Source: Ignavibacteria bacterium (GTDB taxonomy: Bacteria; Bacteroidota; Ignavibacteria; Tepidaquicellales; Tepidaquicellaceae). Taken from it: DNA of 64,000 nucleotides. Within the stretch, counting starts at the first letter, position 1. Each line of letters begins with the position of its first letter. The position numbers and the translations under genes were made by a program. The stretch is from positions 124,001 through 188,000 of the forward strand of contig JAQTLX010000007.1 in the NCBI GenBank assembly GCA_028714695.1, written 5' to 3'. The notes under the pieces were generated by a model. The model did not search any database and was not told where the DNA came from. It worked only from the letters and a program-made list of their open reading frames with translations. This document shows positions 7,737 to 17,600 of this stretch, one piece after another.

Positions 7737-10700
7737 ATGATAGAAAAAATAATAGATTTTTCGGTTAACAATAGATTTGTGGTGCTGCTGCTGTATGTAG
7801 GAATTATTGCATACGGTATCTATTCGATGGTGCATACTCCCGTCGATGCAATCCCCGACCTATCGGAAAACCAGGTGATTATCTGGACGGAATGGATGGG
7901 AAGAAGCCCGCAGATAATAGAAGACCAGATAACGTATCCGCTTACAACGAATCTGCAGGGAATGCCGAAAGTGAAAGCGGTTCGAAGCCAATCAATGTTC
8001 GGTATGAGTTTCATATACGTTATATTCGATGATAATACCGATATCTACTGGGCAAGAAGCCGCGTGCTCGAAAAACTGTCTCAGGTTCAGGGCACCTTGC
8101 CCGAAGGCGTGAAGCCTATTCTCGGTCCCGACGGAACAGGCGTTGGACACGTTTACTGGTATCACCTCAACAGCAGCAAGTATGATCTCGGCGAACTGAG
8201 AGCAATTCAGGATTATTACCTTAAACTCGGTCTTCAGTCTGTCGAAGGAGTTGCCGAAGTTGCGTCCATCGGCGGATTTATAAAACAATATCAAATTGAC
8301 GTTGACCCGAACAAACTTAATGCTTTCGGTGTCGGTGTTTCTGATGTAGTCTCCGCTGTTCAAAGAAGCAACAAAGATGTCGGCGGCAGAAATATTGAAT
8401 CATCAGATATAGAATATTTTGTCAGAGGAAAAGGTTACATTACAAATACAAAGGATATTGAAGAAATAACTCTTTCAACCGGGAAAAGCGGAATACCCGT
8501 GAGGATTAAAGACGTTGGAACTGTTCAGATAGGAGCGGATATCAGACGCGGAATGCTGGATATGAACGGGGAAGGAGAAGTTGTCGGAGGCATAATCGTT
8601 ATGAGATACGGCGAAAATGCGCAGACGGTTATCGACAGAGTGAAAGAGAAAATTAAAGAACTGGAAAAAGGTCTGCCGGAAGGAATAACCATTCAACCGT
8701 CTTACGACAGAAGCGATTTGATTTCTTCCTCAATCGACACGCTGAAAAGAGCAATCATTGAAGAATGCCTTATAGTGTCTTTAATTGTTCTCGTATTCTT
8801 ATTCCACTTCAGAAGCGCTATAAGAATTTTAATTGAAATTCCTGTTGCATTGCTGATATCGTTTATACTTATGAGACAATTCAATATAACCTCGAATATC
8901 ATGAGTCTCGGAGGTCTCATAATATCAATCGGTATTCTTGTCGATGCTTCTATTGTAATGGTGGAGAATGCTTACAGGAATGTTGCGAAAATGCAGGAAC
9001 TCGGGTTGGAAATAAATTACAAGGAAATCGCGGCGAAATCCGCCAAGCAGGTCGGACGCGCGATATTCTTCTCCGAAGCGATTATTGTAATTTCGTTTCT
9101 TCCCGTATTCCTTCTTGAAGGGCAGGAAGGCAAAATGTTCCATCCGCTCGCGTTTACGAAAACATTTGCTATTGCGGGCTCCGCATTCATTACTATCACA
9201 CTTGTGCCTATGCTCATGACGCTTTTTATGAAGGGAAAAATGTATGCGGAGAAAAAGAATCCCGTGATGCGCTTGTTTAATTATATTTATGATCCTCTTC
9301 TGAGACTCGCGCTGAAATACAGAAAAACAACGCTTGCAATAAATATTATCGCGCTTCTTGCAACAATTCCGCTGATAATGAATACAGGCAGCGAGTTTAT
9401 GCCGCCCCTGGATGAAGGCAGCCTGCTCTTTATGCCGACTATGCTTCCCAATATATCGATGAATGAAGCAAAAAGAATTCTTCAGGTTCAGGATGCAATT
9501 ATTAAAAGCGTTCCTGAGGTCGACCATGTTCTCGGAAAAGTAGGCAGAGCGGAAACACCGACCGACCCGGCGCCAACAAGCATGATAGAAACAATTATTA
9601 TTCTTAAAGATAAATCCGAATGGAGAAAGGGAATTAAAAAAGCCGATATAATTGCTGAATTGAATTCCAAACTTCAGATTCCCGGAGTAAGCAACGGATG
9701 GACTCAACCGATTATAAATCGAATCAATATGCTCTCTACGGGCGTAAGGACTGACCTTGCGGTAAAAGTATTCGGAGAAAATCTCGATACGCTTGAACAA
9801 CTTGCAATCAGGGCTGAAACAATTCTCAAGAAAATTCCAGGCTCCGCGGATGTATTTGCCGAAAGAACACAGGGCGGTTCATATATCGATATCGATATAA
9901 AGCGCGATGCAATTTCAAGGTACGGACTTAACGTAGGCGACGTTCAGGATGTTATTGAAACCGCTATAGGCGGCGAGAATATTTCAAGAACTGTAGAAGG
10001 AAGAAGAAGATTTCCAATCAGAGTCAGATATATGAAAGATTATCGCATGGATATAGAAGCGCTCAAAAAAGTTTATGTAACTGTGTCAGGCGGCTCTATG
10101 AATACCGCTCCGGTCTCTACCGGTATGGGCGGTACAATGCAGAACACTGTTCCCGTTATATCTGGCGGAAAATTGCAGATACCGCTCGGTGAAATTGTGG
10201 ATATAAATATCACATCGGGTCCGCCGATGATTGGTTCCGAAAATGCTTTGCTCCGCTCAATTGTGTTCCTTAATGTACGCGGAAGAGATATGGGCGGCTT
10301 TGTGGATGAAGCAAAAGGTATTCTCGATAAGGAATTCGCTCCGTCTTTGCCGAAAGGATATTTTTATTCATGGAGCGGTCAATGGGAAAATCAGATTCGC
10401 GCAAAAAGAACTCTCGAAATCATTATGCCGATTGTGTTTCTTGTGATTTTCGTAATGCTGTATTTTGTTTATAAGAATTTTCTTGAAGCGGCTTTGGTAA
10501 TGCTTTCGGTTCCGTTTGCTCTTATTGGCGGTGTCTATTATATGTCAATTCTCGGATTAAACTTTTCTGTTGCAATCTGGGTCGGCTTTATTGCTCTTTA
10601 CGGCGTAGCGGTAGAGACCGGCGTAATTATGGTTATCTATCTGCATGAAGCGCTCGATAAGAAACTGACTGAGAAAAACGGAGTCCTCTCGAAACAGGAT

Positions 10701-10976
10701 TTAATTGATGCTACAGAAGAAGGAGCCATATTAAGACTGCGTCCGAAACTTATGACAGTCGCGGTCGCGATGCTCGGACTAATCCCGGTTATGTGGTCAA
10801 CCGGCACCGGTTCTGACCTCGCAAAACCGCTTGCAGTGCCTCTTATCGGCGGTATTCTTACTTCCGCCGTTCACGTTCTCTTTGTTACTCCCGTTATCTT
10901 TGTAATGATAAAAGAACAATACAGAAAAAGAGGCAAACTGAAAAAATCGGAAATGGCAAAATTCATGATGCATTAA
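7737..10976 (+). CDS. cusA: CusA/CzcA family heavy-metal RND efflux pump
   Basis: 1079 residues, full length for the heavy-metal-efflux branch of RND pumps. Seen features: N-terminal TM1 (FVVLLLYVGIIAYGIYSM), the HME signatures VDAIPDLSENQVI and RIDMLSTG-like INRINMLSTGVRTDLAVKV, TM4 with the proton-relay Asp in SIGILVDASIVMVENA, and DEGSLLFMPTMLP. The MLSTG motif and DxxPT region match CusA-like monovalent-metal pumps more than CzcA. An insertion at about residues 782-808 contains three Met (GGSMN, TGMGG, TMQN), absent from E. coli CusA as I recall it. With the preceding adaptor and TolC it forms a tripartite exporter across both membranes. The metal is inferred as Cu(I)/Ag(I). Confidence 0.92.
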   Translation: MIEKIIDFSVNNRFVVLLLYVGIIAYGIYSMVHTPVDAIPDLSENQVIIWTEWMGRSPQIIEDQITYPLTTNLQGMPKVKAVRSQSMFGMSFIYVIFDDNTDIYWARSRVLEKLSQVQGTLPEGVKPILGPDGTGVGHVYWYHLNSSKYDLGELRAIQDYYLKLGLQSVEGVAEVASIGGFIKQYQIDVDPNKLNAFGVGVSDVVSAVQRSNKDVGGRNIESSDIEYFVRGKGYITNTKDIEEITLSTGKSGIPVRIKDVGTVQIGADIRRGMLDMNGEGEVVGGIIVMRYGENAQTVIDRVKEKIKELEKGLPEGITIQPSYDRSDLISSSIDTLKRAIIEECLIVSLIVLVFLFHFRSAIRILIEIPVALLISFILMRQFNITSNIMSLGGLIISIGILVDASIVMVENAYRNVAKMQELGLEINYKEIAAKSAKQVGRAIFFSEAIIVISFLPVFLLEGQEGKMFHPLAFTKTFAIAGSAFITITLVPMLMTLFMKGKMYAEKKNPVMRLFNYIYDPLLRLALKYRKTTLAINIIALLATIPLIMNTGSEFMPPLDEGSLLFMPTMLPNISMNEAKRILQVQDAIIKSVPEVDHVLGKVGRAETPTDPAPTSMIETIIILKDKSEWRKGIKKADIIAELNSKLQIPGVSNGWTQPIINRINMLSTGVRTDLAVKVFGENLDTLEQLAIRAETILKKIPGSADVFAERTQGGSYIDIDIKRDAISRYGLNVGDVQDVIETAIGGENISRTVEGRRRFPIRVRYMKDYRMDIEALKKVYVTVSGGSMNTAPVSTGMGGTMQNTVPVISGGKLQIPLGEIVDINITSGPPMIGSENALLRSIVFLNVRGRDMGGFVDEAKGILDKEFAPSLPKGYFYSWSGQWENQIRAKRTLEIIMPIVFLVIFVMLYFVYKNFLEAALVMLSVPFALIGGVYYMSILGLNFSVAIWVGFIALYGVAVETGVIMVIYLHEALDKKLTEKNGVLSKQDLIDATEEGAILRLRPKLMTVAVAMLGLIPVMWSTGTGSDLAKPLAVPLIGGILTSAVHVLFVTPVIFVMIKEQYRKRGKLKKSEMAKFMMH

Positions 10977-11004
10977 ACCGTATATTAATAACTCTTTAAA
11001 TCTT

Positions 11005-11036
11005 GTCACTACGCATCTGCGTAGTGACATTTTTTT
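11005..11036 (+). terminator. Terminator of the efflux operon; hairpin copy 1
   Basis: GTCACTACGC, loop ATCT, GCGTAGTGAC (11005-11028), followed after two bases by six T. It closes the TolC-cusB-cusA operon. The same 10-bp stem recurs at 11646-11669 on the other side of the RDD gene. Confidence 0.8.
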
Positions 11037-11181
11037 ATCAGGCGGCCAAGATACTGATTTGTTTTGTTTCTACGCTCCTGCGTCTGAAATTTTTTACTTA
11101 CTGAAAATTCTCTTCTTTTGAGAAATATATTCGAAACGTTTTGCCGGAGCCGCCGTATAATAATTAACCAAACGATTTATT

Positions 11182-11607
11182 ATGGATACGGAAATTATTA
11201 AAGTAAACGGCACGGATAAACCCGCAGCAGTCTTAACAGAGGCAGATGGTCTGAAAAGATTCCTTAATCTTATTATTGATATAGGTATAATTATTTCACT
11301 TATAATTATTTTCAACAAGTTCTATTTCTTTCTTAGAATTCTGCATATCCACGTTGCTTTTAAGTTGTTCGATCTTGCTCTTGTCTTTTCCTATTTTTAC
11401 GGTCTCGAAAGTTCAATCGGTCAGACTGTCGGGAAAATGCTGACTAAAACAAAGGTCATCAGCGATAACGGAGATAAGCCTACTTCGCAGCAAATGCTTG
11501 TTAGGACTATCGCCAGATTTATTCCGTTCGAACCTGTACTTTTTATAGGCGGAAACTGGCTGCATGATTCGCTCTCGCATACAAAAGTTGTATGTATCAA
11601 AAACTGA
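11182..11607 (+). CDS. RDD family membrane protein
   Basis: 141 residues. The RDD signature is visible as KRFLNLIIDIGIIISLIII with Arg and Asp in the first membrane helix (about residues 27-48), a second helix around LFDLALVFSYFYG, and GQTVGKMLTKTKVIS followed by QQMLVRTIARFIPFEP, the conserved G(Q/K)TxGK..(T/V) and R...RxIPF parts. RDD proteins are small inner-membrane proteins, some proposed to act in ion exchange; no specific role is known here. It stands alone between two copies of the same hairpin and has no operon partner. Confidence 0.8.
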   Translation: MDTEIIKVNGTDKPAAVLTEADGLKRFLNLIIDIGIIISLIIIFNKFYFFLRILHIHVAFKLFDLALVFSYFYGLESSIGQTVGKMLTKTKVISDNGDKPTSQQMLVRTIARFIPFEPVLFIGGNWLHDSLSHTKVVCIKN

Positions 11608-11645
11608 TTTTATTCATAATTCATAATTAATAACTGCTAACACCG

Positions 11646-11669
11646 GTCACTACGCTTTTGCGTAGTGAC
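11646..11669 (+). terminator. Hairpin copy 2 after the RDD gene
   Basis: GTCACTACGC, loop TTTT, GCGTAGTGAC, with a TTATT tail. It has the same two stem arms as the hairpin at 11005-11028 and lies 38 bases after the RDD stop. It probably ends the RDD transcript, with a weaker T tract than copy 1. Confidence 0.6.
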
Positions 11670-11870
11670 TTATTAAAATCACTTTAAGTTATAAAATCTG
11701 TTTTTTTAAGGCATTATTTTGATAATTTTCCTGTTATGTTTGTATGCTGGCACAAAATCTGAAATTTTCTTCCTTCATGCTTACAGTATCGGCGGTTGAA
11801 ATATTTCATTTCTTTCTGTCATGTAAAGTTTTACTTTCAAAAAATTAATTTAAAATTATTAAGTTATAAC

Positions 11871-13295
11871 ATGGAGAATCAAAATTTTTTTGATGATGTA
11901 TGCACTTATTTTGATAAGGCAGCAATACACTTGAACTATCCTGCAGGATTGCTGCAGCAGATAAAAATGTGCAACAGTATTTATCACTTTCAGTTTCCGC
12001 TCAGACTCAATGATGAAAACTATGTAACAATAGATGCCTATCGTGTCGAGCACTCGCATCATATGCTGCCGGTTAAAGGCGGTATCAGATACAGCGAAAT
12101 GGTTAATGAAGACGAAGTAAAAGCCCTCGCTGCTCTTATGACGTACAAATGCGCTGTCGTAAATGTCCCGTTCGGAGGCGCAAAAGGCGGCATTAAAATT
12201 GAACCGTCAAAATTTAAAACATCCGAACTTGAAAGAATTACAAGAAGATATACATCCGAACTTATTAAAAAGAATTTTATCGGTCCCGGTATCGATGTCC
12301 CGGCTCCCGATTACGGCACCGGTCCCAGAGAAATGGCGTGGATAGCGGATACGTATGCCACTTTCAATTCGTCGAATACAAGCCAGACCGATTCTATGGC
12401 ATGCGTAACAGGCAAACCTCTCAGCCAGTCCGGAATCCTCGGTAGAAAAGAAGCAACCGGCAGGGGTGTGTTCTATGCTGCAAGGGAAGCATGCCGTATA
12501 GGCGATGATATGAAAAAACTCGGTCTCACACAGGGTATCGAAGGAAAAAAAATTATTGTACAGGGTCTCGGTAACGTCGGCTACTGGGCTGCCTACCTTA
12601 TGCAGAATGAAGGAAGCGCCGTTATCGTCGGGCTCGCTGAAAGAGAAGGCGGAATTTATGATGAAAAAGGACTGAACGTTGAGGATGTATTCAAACACAG
12701 AAAAGAAACAGGCTCTATACTGAACTTCAAGAATGCAAAAAATTATAAAACGCCGGGTGAAGTTCTTGAACTGGACTGCGATATACTCGTTCCCGCCGCG
12801 CTGGAAAATCAGATTACTGTGAATAATGCTCCGAATATAAAAGCGAAAATGGTCGTTGAAGGCGCAAACGGTCCTGTTACTGCCGAAGCAGAAGAAATTC
12901 TCATTAAGAAAGGTATTCTCGTAATTGCCGATATGTATGCAAACGCGGGCGGCGTTACCGTATCATATTTTGAATGGCTGAAAAATCTTCAGCACGTTTC
13001 CTTCGGAAGAATGGACAGAAGATACGATGAAGCCACACACTCGAATATGGTAAATGTAGTCGAAAACCTTACAGGAAAAAAACTAACTCAGAATCAAAGG
13101 AATGTAGTAATAACAGGACCGAATGAACTTGATCTCGTCAATTCCGGACTAGAAGATACTATGATTCTGGCTTATCACCAGATTCACGATATCAAAGCGC
13201 GTAATCCTAAAATCGATAGTTTCAGAACTGCCGCATTCGTCCTTGCAATTGATAAGATTGCTGTCTCCTATATGGACCTCGGTATCTTCCCGTAA
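11871..13295 (+). CDS. gdhA: Glutamate dehydrogenase (Glu/Leu/Phe/Val family)
   Basis: The ATG at 11871 gives 474 residues; an upstream in-frame start at 11796 would add 25 hydrophobic, unconserved residues and is less likely. Catalytic features: [29 protein letters not shown] with the two catalytic Lys, the [17 protein letters not shown] stretch, and the Rossmann loop [12 protein letters not shown] for NAD(P). C-terminal [13 protein letters not shown] matches the family. It interconverts glutamate and 2-oxoglutarate plus ammonia in the cytoplasm. The segment [20 protein letters not shown] matches the usual GKP substrate-side loop. Monocistronic, with its own terminator at 13325. Coenzyme preference cannot be fixed by eye. 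Confidence 0.93.
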   Translation: MENQNFFDDVCTYFDKAAIHLNYPAGLLQQIKMCNSIYHFQFPLRLNDENYVTIDAYRVEHSHHMLPVKGGIRYSEMVNEDEVKALAALMTYKCAVVNVPFGGAKGGIKIEPSKFKTSELERITRRYTSELIKKNFIGPGIDVPAPDYGTGPREMAWIADTYATFNSSNTSQTDSMACVTGKPLSQSGILGRKEATGRGVFYAAREACRIGDDMKKLGLTQGIEGKKIIVQGLGNVGYWAAYLMQNEGSAVIVGLAEREGGIYDEKGLNVEDVFKHRKETGSILNFKNAKNYKTPGEVLELDCDILVPAALENQITVNNAPNIKAKMVVEGANGPVTAEAEEILIKKGILVIADMYANAGGVTVSYFEWLKNLQHVSFGRMDRRYDEATHSNMVNVVENLTGKKLTQNQRNVVITGPNELDLVNSGLEDTMILAYHQIHDIKARNPKIDSFRTAAFVLAIDKIAVSYMDLGIFP

Positions 13296-13324
13296 ACTTA
13301 AATATAAATATTCTTCGATATTGA

Positions 13325-13356
13325 ATCCCCGCCGGATTATTCTGCCGGGGATTTTT
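13325..13356 (+). terminator. Terminator after gdhA
   Basis: ATCCCCG ... CGGGGAT flanks a GC-rich inner part and is followed by a T run ending at 13356, 30 bases after the gdhA stop. Downstream, 13361-13376 holds a second small stem GTCAGG/CCTGAC, which recurs at 40736-40750. Confidence 0.75.
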
Positions 13357-13488
13357 CGTGGTGTCAGGTCTTGCCTGACGCGCATGCGCAGCCTGCGCAA
13401 ATTATTTCAAGAGACTCCGAAAATTCACTGTTTACATTTTAATAAAAATTACGCATTTTGCGTTATACAAACTGCATAATGTAATAAT

Positions 13489-14601
13489 ATGAACCCATTC
13501 ATCGTTAGCGGCTTTGCGGGACCCGAATATTTCTGCAACAGGAAAGCCGAATTGTCTGATTTAAAAGAGGCTTTCCGAAACCAGAGAAATGTTACACTGT
13601 ATTCACTCAGACGCATGGGCAAATCATCCCTCGTCAAAAATCTTTTCGGCACTCTGAAAAAAGAAGCCGACTGCATCTACGTCGATATTTTCTCCGCAAT
13701 GTCCCTTCATGATATGGTGCAATTGTTTGCCAATGCCGTTACAGTTCATTTCGGACATACATTGAAAAGTATTCTCGGCAATATCCCGAATCTGATAAAA
13801 TCAATCAATGCGTCCGTATCGTACGACCCGATTACAGGCAAACCCGAAATCAAAATAGCGCTCGGAAATTTCGAGAAACAAAAAAACGATCTCGTCAAAA
13901 TTATTAAATTCCTCGAAAAGAATAAAAAACGCGTGTTGATTGCTTTCGATGAATTCCAGTCTATACTTCGCTTTCCCGAAAAAAATGTTGAATCGCTTCT
14001 TAGAACAGTATTTCAGGATCGCAAGAATATAAATTTCATTTACTGCGGCAGCAGTAAAGGCATGATGACAGCGCTCTTCAACGACAGTTCAAGACCCTTC
14101 TACCAGAGTACGCAGCATCTTTATCTCGAGGAAATTAAAAAAGATGATTACAGCGCTTTCATAATTGATAAGTTCAGAAAAGGAAATCAGAAAATCGATA
14201 AACCGCAAGTCGATTTCATTCTCGATAACTGCAGATGCCATACATATTACGTCCAGTTTTTCTGCAACAGGCTCTTCTCGAAAAATTTTAAAGGAAGTGA
14301 TGACGTACTCCATAATACACTCGAAGAAATTCTGCACGAAAACCAGTCAGTCTATTTCAATTACAGGAATTTACTTACGGATACGCAATGGAAACTCGTA
14401 AGAGCGGTTGCAAAAGAGGGAAATGTGGAAAAACCTCTTTCTTCTGATTTCATAGGCAAACATAATCTTAAATCGTCAAGCAGTGTTCAACGCTCCCTTG
14501 CTTCTTTGCTTGAAAAGGAAATATTGATAAATTACCGAGGTATGTATATGGTCTATGATGTGTATTTCTCTCTCTGGCTTAAGAGAAGTTCCGTTAATTG
14601 A
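13489..14601 (+). CDS. P-loop ATPase of the archaeal-type ATPase_2 (STAND-like) family
   Basis: 370 residues. After FCNRKAELSDLKEAF, an N-terminal lead-in common in this family, a Walker A variant YSLRRMGKSSLVK (Lys45) and a Walker B VLIAFDEFQSIL (Asp near 156) are clear, followed by a sensor-like FIYCGSSKGMM and a C-terminal winged-helix-type region (LVRAVAKEGNVEKP...SSSVQRSLASLLEKE). These ATPases are widespread in archaea and FCB bacteria, often as isolated genes of unknown role; some are proposed to act in DNA-linked or defence functions. It ends 4 bases before the convergent stop of the DUF4175-like gene, so there is no terminator between them. No partner gene suggests a target. Confidence 0.8.
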   Translation: MNPFIVSGFAGPEYFCNRKAELSDLKEAFRNQRNVTLYSLRRMGKSSLVKNLFGTLKKEADCIYVDIFSAMSLHDMVQLFANAVTVHFGHTLKSILGNIPNLIKSINASVSYDPITGKPEIKIALGNFEKQKNDLVKIIKFLEKNKKRVLIAFDEFQSILRFPEKNVESLLRTVFQDRKNINFIYCGSSKGMMTALFNDSSRPFYQSTQHLYLEEIKKDDYSAFIIDKFRKGNQKIDKPQVDFILDNCRCHTYYVQFFCNRLFSKNFKGSDDVLHNTLEEILHENQSVYFNYRNLLTDTQWKLVRAVAKEGNVEKPLSSDFIGKHNLKSSSSVQRSLASLLEKEILINYRGMYMVYDVYFSLWLKRSSVN

Positions 14602-14605
14602 AAGT

Positions 14606-17600
14606 TTATTTGTTCTTTATGATTTTGTTGTACTCGATTATAAGCGCTTCGTAATCGGGCGAGTAACTGTTCTTCTCAAGTCTCAGCAAATCTTCTTTTA
14701 ACGCATTCTCCGTTCGGGGTCCGCTTATCACTGTTTCCTGCGGCGACTTTCTTATAACGTTCTCTCCGGGTTTCGATTCTCGTTTCTGTTCGTAGTCTTT
14801 TTCCCTCTGCGATAACTGTGCATCGAGCATTCTCGAGAGTATCCTGTTCTGCCTTTCAAATAATTTCGTATCAACATTGTATTCGCTCATCTGTCTTATC
14901 GACTCCTGCATTTCTTTCTCGACTTCTTTTAAATCGCCCAACATTTTTTCACCTGTCTTCTGTTTCTCTTTCTCAAATTCTGAATTCAACTCCTCAAGAG
15001 ATTTCTGTATCTGGTACTGGTCGAGTCTTAATTTATCAAGTTGCTGCTTCTGCATCTGTGAAAGTTCTTCCTGCCCGCCTTTTCCGTCTTTTCCGGTTTG
15101 TCCGTTTTGTCCCATCTTATTCATCTGTCCGTTAACTCCCTGCTGCATCGATATCATCTGCGCGAGTCTCTGCATCAATTCTCCCATCCTGCCGTCGCCC
15201 TTATTTCCTTTGCCCGGCGTCTTGCCCATCCGGTCGAGCATATCACCAAGCATCTTTGCCGCCCTGTCAAGCGATTCGATTGCCTTGCCCTGATTGCTCA
15301 TAGCGGGATTCTTTTCGCCTCCTTGCAGGCTGCCTTCGGATTTGTTCATATTGTTAAATGCGCCGCCAAGTTCTTTTCCTAAATCGGGCGTTATCTGCAT
15401 TCCTTCTTTCGAAAGGTTCATTAAATCTTCTATGTTGTTGCTGAGGTCTTTCTTAATGCTGCTTTGTTTTTTCGAAAGATTATTAAAATCTCCCTTATCT
15501 TCTTTGTCCAGTTTTCCGGTTTCGTTTTTTAAATCCTGCTCGTCTTCGCTTAGTTTCTCAATATTCTTCTTTATGCTTTTCATCTTTTCTTTCATCTTGC
15601 CGTTCATATCCATGTTGTCCATCGCGTTCTCAAGCGAGTTCTGCATGTCTTCGTTGAATTCGTTCATGTCTTCCGATATTTCTTTCTGGCTCTCTTCAGA
15701 TTGTTCCTTCTGTCCCTTGAATAAATCCGAAGACGATTTCTGCATCTTGTCTTCGGTCTTCCTGTCCTTCATCTTCTTCAGGAGTTTCTCAAGGTCCTTC
15801 GTATCCATTTCGTTCTTTGTGTTCTTCATGTTGTCAATTAAATTCTTCATGTCTTCTTTGAATTTTGCAAATTCTTCTTTGTTATCTTTCTGCTTGTCCG
15901 CAAGCGAGTTCATCTTGCTTTCGCTGTTCTTCTGTGTTTGTTCCGTTTCTTTCTTAATTTCATCCTGTTTCTTTGTCATTTCGTCAAGCCTTTGAGTGAG
16001 TTCGCCCATCTTCTGCATATTCTCTATCTTTTTCATTAACTCCATCACCTGCTCTAATTGTTTTCTGAATGCTTCCTCGTCGAATTTCATATTGTTCAAA
16101 TCCTGTTTGAACTGCTCCGCGTTCTTTTTCATCGATTCCTGTAATTTCTTCAGCATCTCCCTGAATTCAGGAGTGTTTATGTTCTTAAACAGTTCCTGTA
16201 GTTTCATGAACTGCTCCAGAGTCTTTTCGCTTAGTACGGGATTCTGTTTTAAATCGTTCAGCGTTTGGTCAATCTTGTTCTGAACGGCATCCATGTTTTT
16301 CTGTATGTTCTCAATCTTGCTCTGTAATTCTTTTTTCCTCTGCTCGTTAACCGCATGTTCGTCGGGATTGTTTCTTATGTCTCTTATTTCCTGCTGCAGA
16401 TTTTTCACATCTTCCGATAATGAATTTAAATCCGATTTGATATCTTTGGTAGTGCTCTCAGTTTTCTTTAAATATTCCGCCGGAGTATTATATATAATGT
16501 ATCTTGTATCGGAACGTGTTGACTTGCCCGAATTATCCGTTACTTCCATGAAGTATTCGATCCTTGCGCCCTGCGAGAGTCCCGCTGACTGCAGCGCCCA
16601 GTCATATGCCACTTCAAGCGATGTTGCTTTTAAGTTGACAAGCGGTATATTGATTGTCGTATATCCGTTTGATGCCGAAGTTATTGCTCCGTCTTTCCTG
16701 AAGGAAAGCGATAATTTCGAAAATCCGAAATCGTCGGTTATTATTGCTTTAAGATGCACATCTTTCTCTCCGAATATATTGTAAACGTTATCGCCCGGAT
16801 TGATGATTGTTATCTTCGGCGGCTCGTCTTTAAGCAATCTAACCGGATATGTTTTTCTGTTTATGTTCTCTTTACCTTCTTTGTTCTTAATGATAAATTT
16901 ATAGAATCCTTCTTTGTCGGCTTTTATTGTTCCCTGAGCGGTGCTTCCCTGAATATTCATTTTGCTTATCGAACCGTTGAAATCAATATCCGCTTCGGAT
17001 ATTTCTTCAGTCGAAATAACGGTGAAATTAATCGTGCTTCCTTCTATGCATACGATATCCCCGTTGTTCTCCTCCATATCCTTTGGCGGAAGATTTGTGT
17101 ACCCGGGATATATAATTGTAACTTTAAATGATTTTACAAATGCGTCGTCAGATGTATTCCCGGAATTCATCGGCAGGTTGTTTCCGTATTGCCTGTTGAA
17201 ATGAATGAGCCTGCCGAATGCATTAGAAAGCGGCGTAAGGAATATTAGAAATGAAATTACAGTGATTGCAGACAGCAGTATGTATATGCGGTTCCGTGTT
17301 TTTGCAAAACTTATGAATGATGTCAGGTCAATCTCTTCCGTGTCTTTGCCGACCTTATGAAGATTCGCCGTTACTAATGCTCTCGAAGAATATAATTTGT
17401 TGCTGTCGTTTCTGTATAATGAAATTGCATTTGATATCTTGTCCTTAACTGCCGGGAAAAATCTTCCGACTTTTTCCGAATAACTTATTGGATTGAACCT
17501 GTTTCTCGAAAGTCCTGCAAATAAAAGTGCCGTGAAATATAAAACTGCCGAAGCAAACGAAATTATGTACGTATAAAAAATGCCCGTTCTTATCTTAATC

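Noticed and set aside
8925-9800. 291-codon minus-strand frame
   Set aside because: It lies wholly antisense to the clear cusA gene and has His/Arg/Cys-rich composition typical of an antisense shadow.
11735-11742. TATGTTTG as a gdhA promoter -7 element
   Set aside because: It matches TAnnTTTG, but the only upstream TTG is 13 bases away, outside the usual 17-23 spacing, and the ATG is over 120 bases further.
11796-11870. N-terminal extension of glutamate dehydrogenase
   Set aside because: The 25 extra residues are hydrophobic and not conserved in the family; the ATG at 11871 gives the usual start of the domain.
15294-15995. 233-codon Ser/Phe-rich plus-strand frame
   Set aside because: It is the antisense of the Lys/Glu-rich coiled coil of the DUF4175-like gene; its hydrophobic look is an artefact.
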